From Aquipseudomonas alcaligenes MRY13-0052 (GTDB taxonomy: Bacteria; Pseudomonadota; Gammaproteobacteria; Pseudomonadales; Pseudomonadaceae), in contig BATO01000011.1 of NCBI GenBank assembly GCA_000474255.1, positions 55,728-119,727 of the forward strand: DNA of 64,000 nt. Direction: 5' to 3'. The position numbers and the translations under genes are program-made. This document shows, one piece after another, positions 52,869 through 60,924 of the stretch (its first letter is position 1; the number at the start of each line of letters is the position of its first letter). The notes under the pieces were generated by a model. It was given only the letters and a program-made list of their open reading frames with translations. It had not been told where the DNA came from and did no database searches.

Positions 52869-55256
52869 ATGCCGCCGAAGCCTTTGAACCTGCTGTTAGT
52901 CGAAGACAGCTCCCGTGATGCCGAGCTGGCCCTGCTGACGCTCGAACGCAGCGGCCTGTCGGTGGAGTCCACCCTGGTCTACCACCACCGGGCCGTGGAA
53001 GAAGCCTTGCTGCGCGGGCAGTACGACCTGATCCTCTGCGACTTCATCCTGCCCGGCTCCTCCGGTGCCCAGGCCCTGGAAGTGGCGCGACGCCTCGCAC
53101 CCAAGACCCCGTTCATCTTCCTCTCCGGCGTGTTCGGCGAGGAGCACGCGGTGGAGATGATGCGCCAGGGCGCCATCGACTACGTGCTCAAGCAGAACCT
53201 CAGCCTGCTGCCCAAGGCGGTGACCCGCGCGCTCTCCGAGGTGCACGAGCGTCGTCGCCGGCGGATGGCCGAAGAAGCGCTGATGGAAGTGGAGGTGCGC
53301 GCACGCCTGGCCATCGACTCGGCGCGCATGGGCATGTGGGACTACCAGCCCGAGGGCGACCGGGTCATCTGGGATGAGCGCTGCAAGGCGCTCTACGAGC
53401 TGCCCCAGGACGCCGAGATCAACCTGCGTACCTTCCTCGACCGCTGCCACCCGAAGGACCGCCCCTACCTCGAGCGCAAGATGAACGAGGCGCTGTCCCA
53501 GGACAGCGGCAACGAATACCAGGTCGAGTACCGCCTGCAACTGCCCGGCGGCCGCGAGCGCTGGGTGCAGACCAGTGGCCGGGCCTTTTTCGAAGACGGC
53601 CGCTGCGTGCGCTTCATCGGCGTGTTGCAGGACATCAGCGAGCAGAAGTACGCCACCGAGGCCCTGCAGCGCCTCAACGAGATGCTGGGCGAGCGCGTGG
53701 AGCGCCGCACCCGCGAGCGCGACCGCACCTGGGAACTCTCCCGCGAGCTGCTGGCGGTGCTGCGTTTCGACATGACGCCCATCGCCCTCAACCCTGCCTG
53801 GGAAGAGACTCTCGGCCTCACCCGCCAGCAGCTGACCCGTGTGCAGCTCTGGCAACTGATCCACCCGGACGACATCGACGCCACCTTGCAAGAGGCCGAG
53901 AACATCGCCAACGGCAACGTCTCCACCCGCTTCGTCAACCGCATGCGCCACAAGGACGGCGAGTACCGCTGGCTGTCCTGGACGGTGGTCCCCGACGAGG
54001 GGCTGATGTATGCCGCCGTGCGCGACATCAGCTACGAGCGTGCGGTGATGGACGAACTGGCTACCACCAACCAGCAACTGCGCGAAGAGATCCACGAGCG
54101 CCAGCGCGCCGAAGCGGCCCTGCATCAGATGCAGCGCCTGGAGGCGGTGGGCCAGCTCACGGCGGGCGTGGCGCACGATTTCAACAACCTGCTGACGGTG
54201 ATCCTCGCCAGCACCACCTTCATCGAGCGCGACCTGGCCCGGGGCACCTTCGAGCGCACCCAGGGCCGCCTGCAGAACATCAAGGAGGCCGGCGAGCGTG
54301 GTGCCAAGCTCACCGGCCAGTTGCTCGCCTTCGCCCGGCGCCAGCGCCTGGAGCCGGTGGCGGTCAACCTCAACGACACGGTGCAGGGGCTGCTGGACAT
54401 GCTCCAGCGCACCCTGGGCGGTGCTATCTGGATCGAGACCGACACCGCTCCCGGCCTGTGGGGCGCACTGGTGGACCCGACCCAGACGGAGATGATCATC
54501 CTCAACCTGGCCATCAACGCCCGCGATGCCATGCCCACCGGCGGCTCCCTGCGCCTGAGCACATCCAACCAGGTCATCAGCGAGCCCGCGCAGCGCCCCG
54601 AAGACCCGGAGCCCGGCCCCTACGTGGTGCTGGCGATCACCGACTCGGGCAGCGGCATGAGCGACGAGGTGCTGGCCAAGGCCTTCGAGCCCTTCTTCAC
54701 CACCAAGGAGGTGGGCAAGGGCTCCGGCCTGGGGCTGGCCCAGGTGTTCGGTTTCGCCAAGCAGTCCGGCGGTGGCGTCAGCATCGAGACACAGGAAGGG
54801 CGGGGCACCACGGTGAAGGTTTTCCTGCCCTGCATCCAGGCCGATGCCGGCGAAGAACAACCGGAATTGCACCTGCCCGCCGCCCCCCCGCTGGGTGGCC
54901 CGAAGCGCACCATCCTGCTGGTGGACGACGACGACAACGTGCGTGAGGTGACTGCGGCGCTGCTGCACGCCCTGGGCTACCGGGTGCGCGAGGCCGAGAG
55001 TGCGGCACGGGCCCTGGAAGAGCTCGATGACGGCGTCGATCTGTTGCTCACCGATTTCGCCATGCCCGCCATGAACGGCGCGGAGTTCGCACGCGCGGCG
55101 CGGCAACGCTACCCGCAGTTGCCGGTGCTGTTCATCACTGGCTATGCCGAGCTCGATGAGCTGGATGTGGGCGACAGCGTGATCGTGCAGAAGCCCTTCC
55201 GCGATGAAGAACTGGCCACCAAGCTCAGCGCCGCACTGAAAGGGGCGGCGGCATGA
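52869..55256 (+). CDS. Hybrid histidine kinase, REC-PAS-PAS-HK-REC
   Basis: 795-aa cytoplasmic sensor. N-terminal receiver with D58 (LILCDFILPGSSG). PAS domains about 145-260 (SARMGMWDYQPEGDRVIW) and 290-390 (MTPIALNPAWEETLG). HisKA with H436 (GVAHDFNNLLTV), HATPase (GSGLGLAQVFGFAKQSGG) and a C-terminal receiver with D729 (LLLTDFAMPAMNG). The N-terminal receiver could accept phosphate from BphP, making it a second relay step. It overlaps the heme-oxygenase gene by four bases (ATGA), so it belongs to the phytochrome operon. Confidence 0.93.
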   Translation: MPPKPLNLLLVEDSSRDAELALLTLERSGLSVESTLVYHHRAVEEALLRGQYDLILCDFILPGSSGAQALEVARRLAPKTPFIFLSGVFGEEHAVEMMRQGAIDYVLKQNLSLLPKAVTRALSEVHERRRRRMAEEALMEVEVRARLAIDSARMGMWDYQPEGDRVIWDERCKALYELPQDAEINLRTFLDRCHPKDRPYLERKMNEALSQDSGNEYQVEYRLQLPGGRERWVQTSGRAFFEDGRCVRFIGVLQDISEQKYATEALQRLNEMLGERVERRTRERDRTWELSRELLAVLRFDMTPIALNPAWEETLGLTRQQLTRVQLWQLIHPDDIDATLQEAENIANGNVSTRFVNRMRHKDGEYRWLSWTVVPDEGLMYAAVRDISYERAVMDELATTNQQLREEIHERQRAEAALHQMQRLEAVGQLTAGVAHDFNNLLTVILASTTFIERDLARGTFERTQGRLQNIKEAGERGAKLTGQLLAFARRQRLEPVAVNLNDTVQGLLDMLQRTLGGAIWIETDTAPGLWGALVDPTQTEMIILNLAINARDAMPTGGSLRLSTSNQVISEPAQRPEDPEPGPYVVLAITDSGSGMSDEVLAKAFEPFFTTKEVGKGSGLGLAQVFGFAKQSGGGVSIETQEGRGTTVKVFLPCIQADAGEEQPELHLPAAPPLGGPKRTILLVDDDDNVREVTAALLHALGYRVREAESAARALEELDDGVDLLLTDFAMPAMNGAEFARAARQRYPQLPVLFITGYAELDELDVGDSVIVQKPFRDEELATKLSAALKGAAA

Positions 55257-55813
55257 GCCTGCGCCAGTTCCTGCGCGAATCGGGGGAGCACTGGCACGCG
55301 CGGGTCGACCAGGTCTACTCGACCTATTCGCTGGAAAGCCGCGCCGGCTACGGTGCCTTCCTCCAGGCCCACGCCCGCGCGCTGCTGGCGCTGGAGCCGG
55401 CCCTGGAAACCGCCGGCATCGAACGGCTGCTGGACGACTGGCCGCAACGCCGCCGCCGCGAAGCCCTGTGCCGCGACCTGCAAACCCTGCAACTGCCCAT
55501 CCCCGATGCGCTCGCCACGGCACTCCCCATCGACACCGGCTCCCTCTGGGGCCTCGCCTATGTGCTGGAAGGCTCGCGCCTCGGCTCCCGCCTGCTCGCC
55601 GGCCGCGTGCGCCAGGCCAACTGGCCCGGCGCCGACAGCGCCCTCGGCTACCTCGGCCACGGCGAAGGCCAGCCGCTCTGGCCCGGATTCCTGAAGCGCC
55701 TGGAAGAGCAAGACGGGCGGCTCGACCCCGCCGCCCTGCGTGCAGGCGTCGAACTCGGCTTCCGTACCTTTCTTGCCGCCACCGAGCACGCCGCCACAGT
55801 GGCTCACGCGTAG
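55253..55813 (+). CDS. bphO: Heme oxygenase (biliverdin-producing, BphO type)
   Basis: 186-aa alpha-helical heme oxygenase that makes biliverdin, the chromophore of the phytochrome. The probable proximal heme ligand is H15 (HWHARVD). The distal-helix signature GSLWGLAYVLEGSRLGSRLL is well kept (about 97-116). A four-base overlap with the hybrid kinase stop shows operon membership. In P. aeruginosa bphO precedes bphP; here it is last in the operon. Iron-acquisition heme oxygenases (PigA) are an alternative family, but context decides for BphO. Confidence 0.93.
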   Translation: MSLRQFLRESGEHWHARVDQVYSTYSLESRAGYGAFLQAHARALLALEPALETAGIERLLDDWPQRRRREALCRDLQTLQLPIPDALATALPIDTGSLWGLAYVLEGSRLGSRLLAGRVRQANWPGADSALGYLGHGEGQPLWPGFLKRLEEQDGRLDPAALRAGVELGFRTFLAATEHAATVAHA

Positions 55814-55827
55814 CCGCCCATTGCGAC

Positions 55828-56050
55828 ACCGCCGGTGGAGGTAAAAAGCGACCTCCACCCTACACACGGATCAATCCGTAGCCTGGGCTTCAGCCCGGGA
55901 GCCTCCACACCGCAGTAGCAGGCTTATGTAGGGTGGACCCCGCTCCATCGGTCCACCATTCACGGCCCGTTGTTGCACCGCCGGTGGAGGTAAAAAGCGA
56001 CCTCCACCCTACACACGAGCCAACCCCGTAGCCTGGGCTTCAGCCCGGGA
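55828..56050. repeat. Direct-repeated GTAG-hairpin cluster after bphO
   Basis: Two near-identical blocks (about 55828-55900 and 55977-56050, offset 149-150 bases) each carry the inverted arm GGTGGAGGTAAAAAGCGACC...CCTAC and a GTAGCCTGGGCTTCAGCCCGG hairpin. Between them is a third arm at 55928 with stem GGTGGACC/GGTCCACC. They fill the space between convergent genes. No gene. Confidence 0.85.
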
Positions 56051-56066
56051 AGCAGGCTGGTCGCAA

Positions 56067-57299
56067 TCAGCCCCGGCTGCTCATCTGCTTCTTGTACTGC
56101 CGTGTGCGGCCCAAGGTCTTCCACTGCTCGTTCAGCAGCGCTTTCAGCGGCGAGGCGCTGGGGTCCGGCTGGTTGCCGGTGGCCAGGCGGCGCATCTGGA
56201 ATTTCACCAGGGCCATGTAGGCCAGCGCGGCCAGGGCCTTGCGCTTCCAGCGGATCGGCGGCAGCTCGGCGCTGGCCTTCGCTTCGCCGTTGCGCCAGCG
56301 GCGGGGCAGGGCGGGGTCCACGGCCAGGGCGGTGGCGATACCGGCCATGGCCACGCCACCGGCGAGCACCTGCTCCACCACGGGCAGGCGGCGGATGCCA
56401 CCGGTGACCATTACCGGCATGCGCGCGATGGCGGCGATCTCCTGGGCGAACTCCAGGAAGTAGGCTTCGCGGGCCAGGGTGCGGCCGTCACGGGCGTCGC
56501 CCTGCATGGCCGGCGCCTCGTAGCTGCCACCGGAAAGCTCCACCAGGTCCACGTCCAGTTCGTTGAGCCAGAGCACCACCTGGCGCGCGTCGCTGGTTTC
56601 GAAGCCGCCGCGCTGGAAGTCGGCCGAGTTGAGTTTCACCGCCACGCAGAAGCCGGGCGAGACCTGGGCGCGCACCGCCTTTACCGCTTCCAGCAGGAAG
56701 CGTGCACGATTCTCCAGCGAGCCGCCCCAGCGGTCGTCGCGACGGTTGCTCAGGGGCGAGAGGAACTGGCTCAGCAGGTAGCCGTGGGCAGCGTGCACCT
56801 GCACCCCGGTGAAGCCGGCCTGCTCGGCCAGGGCTGCGGTGCGGGCGAAACGCTGGATCAGCGCGGTGATCTCGGCCTCGTCCAGGGGCTTGGGCACCGG
56901 GAACATCTTCGACAGGCCACCCAGGTCCAGCGCGACGGCGGACGGCGCCACGGTGGGCTGGCCGAGGTTGGCCTGCATCTGCCGGCCGGGGTGGTTGATC
57001 TGCATCCAGAACTGCGCGCCCTGGGCACGGCCGATGCGCGCCCATTCGCGAAAGCGCTCCAGCTTCTGGCCTTCCTCCAGCACCACGCCGCCGGGGCCGG
57101 TCATGGCGCGGGCGTCCACCATCACGTTGCCGGTCAGCAGCAGGCCGGCGCCGCCCTCTGCCCAGGCGCGGTAGAGGCGCAGCAGCTCGTCGGAGGGGGT
57201 CTGGTCCGGGTTGGCGAGGTTCTCCTCCATCGCCGCCTTGGCGATGCGGTTGGGGATGACGGCGCCGTTGGGCAGTAACAGGGGCTGGAAAGGCGACAT
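56067..57299 (-). CDS. NADH:flavin oxidoreductase (old yellow enzyme family)
   Basis: 410-aa FMN-dependent TIM-barrel ene-reductase-like enzyme. Motifs: GAVIPNRIAKAAMEENLA at the N terminus, WMQINHPGRQM, VHAAHGYLLSQFLSPLSN and DRWGGSLENRARF, all typical of the 2,4-dienoyl-CoA-reductase/OYE group. The C terminus (about 340-410) is basic and lacks the [4Fe-4S]/NAD domain of FadH. Divergent from a MerR gene with a MerR-type promoter between them, which implies induction by an electrophilic or redox signal. Substrate unknown. Start ATG 57299. Confidence 0.93.
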   Translation of the reverse strand: MSPFQPLLLPNGAVIPNRIAKAAMEENLANPDQTPSDELLRLYRAWAEGGAGLLLTGNVMVDARAMTGPGGVVLEEGQKLERFREWARIGRAQGAQFWMQINHPGRQMQANLGQPTVAPSAVALDLGGLSKMFPVPKPLDEAEITALIQRFARTAALAEQAGFTGVQVHAAHGYLLSQFLSPLSNRRDDRWGGSLENRARFLLEAVKAVRAQVSPGFCVAVKLNSADFQRGGFETSDARQVVLWLNELDVDLVELSGGSYEAPAMQGDARDGRTLAREAYFLEFAQEIAAIARMPVMVTGGIRRLPVVEQVLAGGVAMAGIATALAVDPALPRRWRNGEAKASAELPPIRWKRKALAALAYMALVKFQMRRLATGNQPDPSASPLKALLNEQWKTLGRTRQYKKQMSSRG

Positions 57300-57372
57300 G
57301 GAGCTCTCCGGGGTAGTTGCCGGTCGTCGGCTCGAGGGGGAGCACAACGCGGCGGGGGCTGTGACGTCGCAA

Positions 57373-57403
57373 AGGCTAAGGTTAAAGTCAACTTCAAGGT
57401 CAA
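57373..57403 (-). promoter_or_regulatory. MerR-type promoter of the ene-reductase gene
   Basis: On the minus strand -35 TTGACC (57403-57398) and -10 TAGCCT (57378-57373) are 19 bases apart, the over-long spacing typical of MerR-activated promoters. The spacer contains the dyad TTGAAGT-TG-ACTTTAA. Confidence 0.65.
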
Positions 57404-57421
57404 TAGGGGAGCAGCAAATAA

Positions 57422-57856
57422 ATGAAGATCGGCGAACTCGCCAAGCGCAGCGGCCTGGCCGCTTCGCGCATCCGCTTCTACGAAGCCAGCGGGCTGATCC
57501 GCGCCCAGCGCCTGGGCAATGGCTACCGCGACTACCCCGAGGAAACTCTGCATGTGCTGGAAATCATCGGCTGCGGGCAACAGGCCGGTTTCAGCCTGGA
57601 GGAAATGCGCAGCCTGATGCCCGGTGCCGATCTGCGCATCGGCGACCACGATCGCCTGCTGGCTGGCCTGCACGCCAAGGTCGCCGAGATCGAGATCGTC
57701 CAGCAGCGCCTGGCGCAAAGCCGCGAGCGCTTGCTGCAGACCATCGCCAGCATCGAAGGCAAGCCCGAGGGCATGGACTGCGCGGAAAATGCCAAGCGCG
57801 TGATGGATCAATGGCGGGAGCGCAATGCGAAGGGCACCAAGGACGTGGCGTCGTGA
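57422..57856 (+). CDS. MerR-family transcriptional regulator
   Basis: 144-aa regulator with N-terminal winged HTH (MKIGELAKRSGLAASRIRFYE, residues 1-20), the RYYE-like turn GNGYRDYPEE and a coiled-coil dimerisation helix (about 80-118). No cysteine set for metal sensing is evident, apart from C41 and C120 (MDCAENAKRVMDQW), so an organic or redox inducer is more likely than a metal. Divergent from the OYE-family gene, whose promoter has MerR-type 19-bp spacing. GGGAG lies 8 bases before its ATG. Confidence 0.92.
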   Translation: MKIGELAKRSGLAASRIRFYEASGLIRAQRLGNGYRDYPEETLHVLEIIGCGQQAGFSLEEMRSLMPGADLRIGDHDRLLAGLHAKVAEIEIVQQRLAQSRERLLQTIASIEGKPEGMDCAENAKRVMDQWRERNAKGTKDVAS

Positions 57857-57891
57857 TGGATGACCGACGCGGGCACTGAAGGGCGTTGATC

Positions 57892-58260
57892 ATGATTCTG
57901 ACTATCGACTTTCCTCAGGACCTGCGAACCGAAGCGATGCTCCAGCACGTGCGGATTCCGTGCCTGTGCAAGGTGGCAGCGGACTTTGCCATTGCGTTTG
58001 CGGTAACCGTCCCTCCCTCGGAAGGGCTGGTTTCCGGGTGGGATCGCCGTGAACTGGAGTTGAGGGCGGTTGCAGGGGCGGGAGGGGAGTACACCCACTA
58101 CAGCCAGGGGCTGATCACGCTGGAGATGATCGGGGAGAGAACATACCGGATCGTCGACCTGGAGATGTTCTACACCCGCTTTGGCTGGTGCGCCGTGATC
58201 AGGGATGGGAAGTATGCGGAGCCAGGGGCGTTCTGGGATGAGGACGGTTCTGGCCTCTGA
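57892..58260 (+). CDS. Unknown 122-aa protein
   Basis: Begins MILTIDFPQDLRTEAMLQHVR; beta-rich look, with VTVPPSEGLVSGWDRRELELR and FYTRFGWCAVIRDGKYAEPG. No signal peptide, membrane helix or recognised family. The ATG at 57892 is preferred over a TTG two codons earlier. The ribosome site GGGCG is weak. Thirty-five bases behind the MerR gene on the same strand. Coding is supported by protein-like composition and by the tidy fit between genes. Confidence 0.6.
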   Translation: MILTIDFPQDLRTEAMLQHVRIPCLCKVAADFAIAFAVTVPPSEGLVSGWDRRELELRAVAGAGGEYTHYSQGLITLEMIGERTYRIVDLEMFYTRFGWCAVIRDGKYAEPGAFWDEDGSGL

Positions 58261-58305
58261 AGAACTGCCAGGCAGTAGGGAAGGCGATGCCTTCAAGCCC
58301 TCTGC

Positions 58306-58965
58306 TCACTCGATCCCCAACCCCGCCAGCAGCACGTTCAGGCCCAGTTCGAAGGTGCGGTCGAAGTGTTCCGGTTTGAAGTATTCGCCCGCCCGGGCAA
58401 CGAGGGGGAAGTCCTGTGCCAACTCTTCGTCACTGATGGGGCGTAACGACGAGGTGCCTTCGGCGTAGCCGCTGATCTCGTCCAGGGTTGCGCCGAGCAG
58501 GTAGTAGCCCAGTGCGCGGAAGCCCCTGGCAGCGGCCTCGTCATCCAGCCCCGCGGCTTTGAAGCAATCCAGTATCTCCCCCAGGAAGGCGACACCCGTC
58601 CGCGAGTTCCAGCGATGCAGGGCCAGCCAGGCGTAGAGGCGCGCATGCCGCCTGGCCAATTGGCGCCATTGCACCGCGAGTGCTTGCAGGCGGTGGGCCG
58701 GTGCTTCCCCCCGCGAGGGGAATTCCACGGTCGAAAGCACCCGGTCCACCAGGGCGTCGAGGATGTGGGCCTTGCTGGGGAAGTAGTTGTAGATGCTCAT
58801 CGCCTCGCACCCCAGGGCGGTGCCCAGGCGGCGTGTGCTGAACGCCTCCAGCCCATCCTGCTCGATCAGCCGCAGGGCCTCGGTTTCGATCCGTTCCCGC
58901 GTCAGTGGCTCGCGTACCGATGGCTGCGTGGTGGTGGCGTCGGGCAGTGATTTCTTGCGTGGCAC
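58306..58965 (-). CDS. TetR-family transcriptional repressor
   Basis: 219-aa TetR/AcrR regulator. N-terminal HTH about residues 22-65 (RIETEALRLIEQDGLEAFSTR, LGCEAMSIYNYFPSKAHILD). A TetR_C-like helical ligand domain follows (LHRWNSRTGVAFLGEILDCF). A GTG at 58965 is preferred as start, with GAGGGG six bases upstream; a TTG at 58980 is the alternative. It is divergent from a MAPEG-family gene, and three CTTAC-type palindromes lie in the 94-bp space, so it probably represses both. Confidence 0.9.
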   Translation of the reverse strand: MPRKKSLPDATTTQPSVREPLTRERIETEALRLIEQDGLEAFSTRRLGTALGCEAMSIYNYFPSKAHILDALVDRVLSTVEFPSRGEAPAHRLQALAVQWRQLARRHARLYAWLALHRWNSRTGVAFLGEILDCFKAAGLDDEAAARGFRALGYYLLGATLDEISGYAEGTSSLRPISDEELAQDFPLVARAGEYFKPEHFDRTFELGLNVLLAGLGIE

Positions 58966-58988
58966 GGTGCGCCCCTCCAATGAAAAGG

Positions 58989-59045
58989 CTTGCAGTGTAA
59001 ATCAGCTTCTGCCAGCTTACGCTGTAAGTTTTCTTACAGTGTAAG
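58989..59045. promoter_or_regulatory. Three CTTAC-N3-GTAAG palindromes (TetR operator)
   Basis: CTTACGCTGTAAG at 59016-59028 and CTTACAGTGTAAG at 59033-59045 are perfect 5-bp inverted repeats, 17 bases centre to centre. CTTGCAGTGTAAA at 58989-59001 is a degraded third copy. They lie between the TetR and MAPEG start codons. Confidence 0.75.
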
Positions 59046-59059
59046 TATTGGAGAAAAAC

Positions 59060-59440
59060 ATGCTCGAACTCCCGATAACCTCCTGCTCGGCGGCGCTGGC
59101 CGCTGTCTTGCTGACGGGGCTTTCCCTGAATGTTTCCAGGCTGCGCATGCGCCACCGCGTCAGCCTCGGCAGTGGCGGCCACAAAGCCCTGCAGCTGGCC
59201 GTGCGTGCCCACGGCAACGCCCTGGAGCAATCGCTCCTGTTCCTTCTCTTGTTGCTGATCGCGGAGGCCCAGGCTCATTCGTTTGCGCCGCTGGCCGCTG
59301 TGGCAGGTGCTTTCCTGCTGGCGCGTGGGGGCCATGCCATCGGCATGCTGGCCGGGTTCTTGAAGCTGCGGCAGGGCGGCCATGCCCTCACGTTGCTGGC
59401 CCAGGTGGCGCTGGTCGTCGTGCTGCTGACGGGGTTCTGA
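59060..59440 (+). CDS. MAPEG-family membrane protein
   Basis: 126-aa four-helix inner-membrane protein of the MAPEG family (membrane-associated eicosanoid/glutathione metabolism). Signature LRMRHRVSLGSGGHKALQLAVRAHGNALEQ spans about residues 28-57, including the RxxxN/E glutathione-site residues. Helices at about 8-25, 58-75, 78-95 and 108-125. It may detoxify hydrophobic electrophiles with glutathione. Operator palindromes and a divergent TetR gene indicate induced expression. ATG 59060 follows TTGGAG. Confidence 0.88.
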   Translation: MLELPITSCSAALAAVLLTGLSLNVSRLRMRHRVSLGSGGHKALQLAVRAHGNALEQSLLFLLLLLIAEAQAHSFAPLAAVAGAFLLARGGHAIGMLAGFLKLRQGGHALTLLAQVALVVVLLTGF

Positions 59441-59483
59441 GGCGAAGTTGCCGCCGGCCACCGCAATCAACAAGGAGTCGCTC

Positions 59484-59921
59484 ATGCTGTCGAAACTGCT
59501 CGTAACCGTCGGGATCGTCTTCTACGCCGCCGTGGTGCCGGTGCTGGAGGTCAACGACACCCACGTCTTCAACCAGGCCTGGGAGGCCCACGCGCGGTTG
59601 CACGAGGTGTGGCAACTCTTCACCAACACGGTGCTGGGGCTCTTCAGCCTGTGGTTGGTGTGGTTCAGGAACGACCTGCGCCTCTCCAGCCTGCTGACGC
59701 TGTTCGTCACCGGCGGCTTCCTGCTCAGCTACTGGCTGCGCCATATCTACGGCGGCTCGATGGTGCTCAGCGACGGCTCGGAGAAGATGATCCTCGGCAT
59801 CAACCTGGGGCTCTTCGCCTACCTGCTGGCGCTCTTCCTGGCGGGGGCGGCGCTGCTGATCGAGTGGCGGCGTGGTACTGAGCGGAGTGTGCGGACGATG
59901 GGCAACGGCTCCCTGGGCTGA
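59484..59921 (+). CDS. Small multi-pass membrane protein of unknown function
   Basis: 145 aa with four predicted helices (about 5-22, 46-63, 70-87 and 105-128). Short polar loops contain HVFNQAWEAHARLHEVWQ, which has two conserved-looking histidines. No named family recognised. It follows the MAPEG gene after 43 bases with an AAGGAG ribosome site, so both are probably under TetR control. Its stop TGA lies inside the palindromic repeat at 59912-59929, exactly as in the hydrolase gene ending at 42827. Confidence 0.75.
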   Translation: MLSKLLVTVGIVFYAAVVPVLEVNDTHVFNQAWEAHARLHEVWQLFTNTVLGLFSLWLVWFRNDLRLSSLLTLFVTGGFLLSYWLRHIYGGSMVLSDGSEKMILGINLGLFAYLLALFLAGAALLIEWRRGTERSVRTMGNGSLG

Positions 59922-59929
59922 AGCCCAGG
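59912..59929. repeat. GGGCTGAAGCCC repeat supplying a stop codon
   Basis: CCTGGGCTGAAGCCCAGG, identical to 42818-42835. TGA at 59919-59921 within it ends the upstream gene. The following 100 bases hold nothing recognisable. Confidence 0.85.
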
Positions 59930-60028
59930 CTACGGGCTACGGGGGTATTGTCGGTTGTTGCGTAGCTCGTGGTTAGCCGTAGAGTGTTCGCCTGAACTCA
60001 ATCGCGTGATGACTTATCTGGGATAGCC

Positions 60029-60343
60029 ATGTTGTCGACTCAAGGTGAAGAGGCGCTCACCGCCTTCACTCACGATCTGTTTCTTAATACCGAATACGTC
60101 GAGTGGCGAAAGAGCCTGAAGTCTTTCTCCTCCGGCGAATGGCATTTGGTGGCTGCAGCACTGGAACGGTTCGGGGCTCCTGTTGGCAGGGTGTTCAGCT
60201 TCGGCGAAAGCATTGGTTCGACGCTCTTTTTCAACTACACAAAGGCACCGGACCACAATGAATCCCAGATGCTGATGGTGCAGTTCACCGTGGCAGGCAG
60301 CATGTGGCATAGCGTGATATGGCATTGCCCGGAGCGGAACTGA
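60029..60343 (+). CDS. Unknown 104-aa protein
   Basis: Short soluble protein, MLSTQGEEALTAFTHDLFLN... with VEWRKSLKSFSSGEWHLVAAA and C-terminal SMWHSVIWHCPERN. No signal peptide or membrane helix; family not recognised. The stop TGA is directly followed by a GTAGGGTGGGCTTCAGCCCGCC hairpin repeat. Coding is supported by composition only; the ribosome site (GGGATA) is weak. Base composition is lower in GC than its neighbours, which may indicate acquired DNA. Confidence 0.55.
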   Translation: MLSTQGEEALTAFTHDLFLNTEYVEWRKSLKSFSSGEWHLVAAALERFGAPVGRVFSFGESIGSTLFFNYTKAPDHNESQMLMVQFTVAGSMWHSVIWHCPERN

Positions 60344-60435
60344 GTAGGGTGGGCTTCAGCCCGCCGCCGCCCGGTGGAAGGACTCATCTTTGTGGATAAC
60401 CAGTAGCGAAGCTGGAGACTTGAACCCGCGCACGG

Positions 60436-60849
60436 TCATTTACTGTTCGGGTATGGAAGATCAGCAGATGAGCCATGCCACACTGCGGCCTCCGCCCGGG
60501 ACAACTCCAGGCTGTACCGGGCCTTGAGCACCGAGATGGCGTCAGCCGTTAGCGCGCATGAGCGGTGTACCAGCGAGCTCCCGCATGTCATGAACAGGTA
60601 GAGCGCCGATAGCTGCATAAGGCGCTCGGACTCCGACTCCACCGCATAGACGCCCGGCTGCTCTTCCAGCTCGTAGATATCCACTGCAGGGTCGTCGCTC
60701 TCGCGATCGGCGATGTAGAGGTAGGTCCAGGTTCGGCTGTAGACGGGGTTGGCGTCGCCGTCGGTATCGACATTACGGCCTGCGCCGTAGAGCAGGTCGA
60801 TGAAAGCTCTGAAGTCAGGGCGGTTCTGGTTGATTTCGACTAAGTACAT
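60436..60849 (-). CDS. Unknown 137-aa protein
   Basis: Acidic soluble protein, MYLVEINQNRPDFRAFIDLLYGAG... with YLYIADRESDDPAVDIYELEEQ and a helical region with cysteines (YLFMTCGSSLVHRSCALTAD). No family recognised. Opposite strand to both neighbours. Like the 104-aa gene it is less GC-rich than the surrounding chromosome. Could be a small immunity-type or house-keeping protein; no evidence decides. Confidence 0.6.
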   Translation of the reverse strand: MYLVEINQNRPDFRAFIDLLYGAGRNVDTDGDANPVYSRTWTYLYIADRESDDPAVDIYELEEQPGVYAVESESERLMQLSALYLFMTCGSSLVHRSCALTADAISVLKARYSLELSRAEAAVWHGSSADLPYPNSK

Positions 60850-60924
60850 TGCTCGCTCATTTTTATCGTCGGATGAGTGGGGCTACTCGAGAATGCCGTG
60901 TCAGCTGCAAAGGAAGGGTTTCGA

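Noticed and set aside
50255..55829. Very long minus-strand frames opposite the phytochrome operon
   Set aside because: Mirror frames of real kinases; composition dominated by A, G, V, H and L with no recognisable family.
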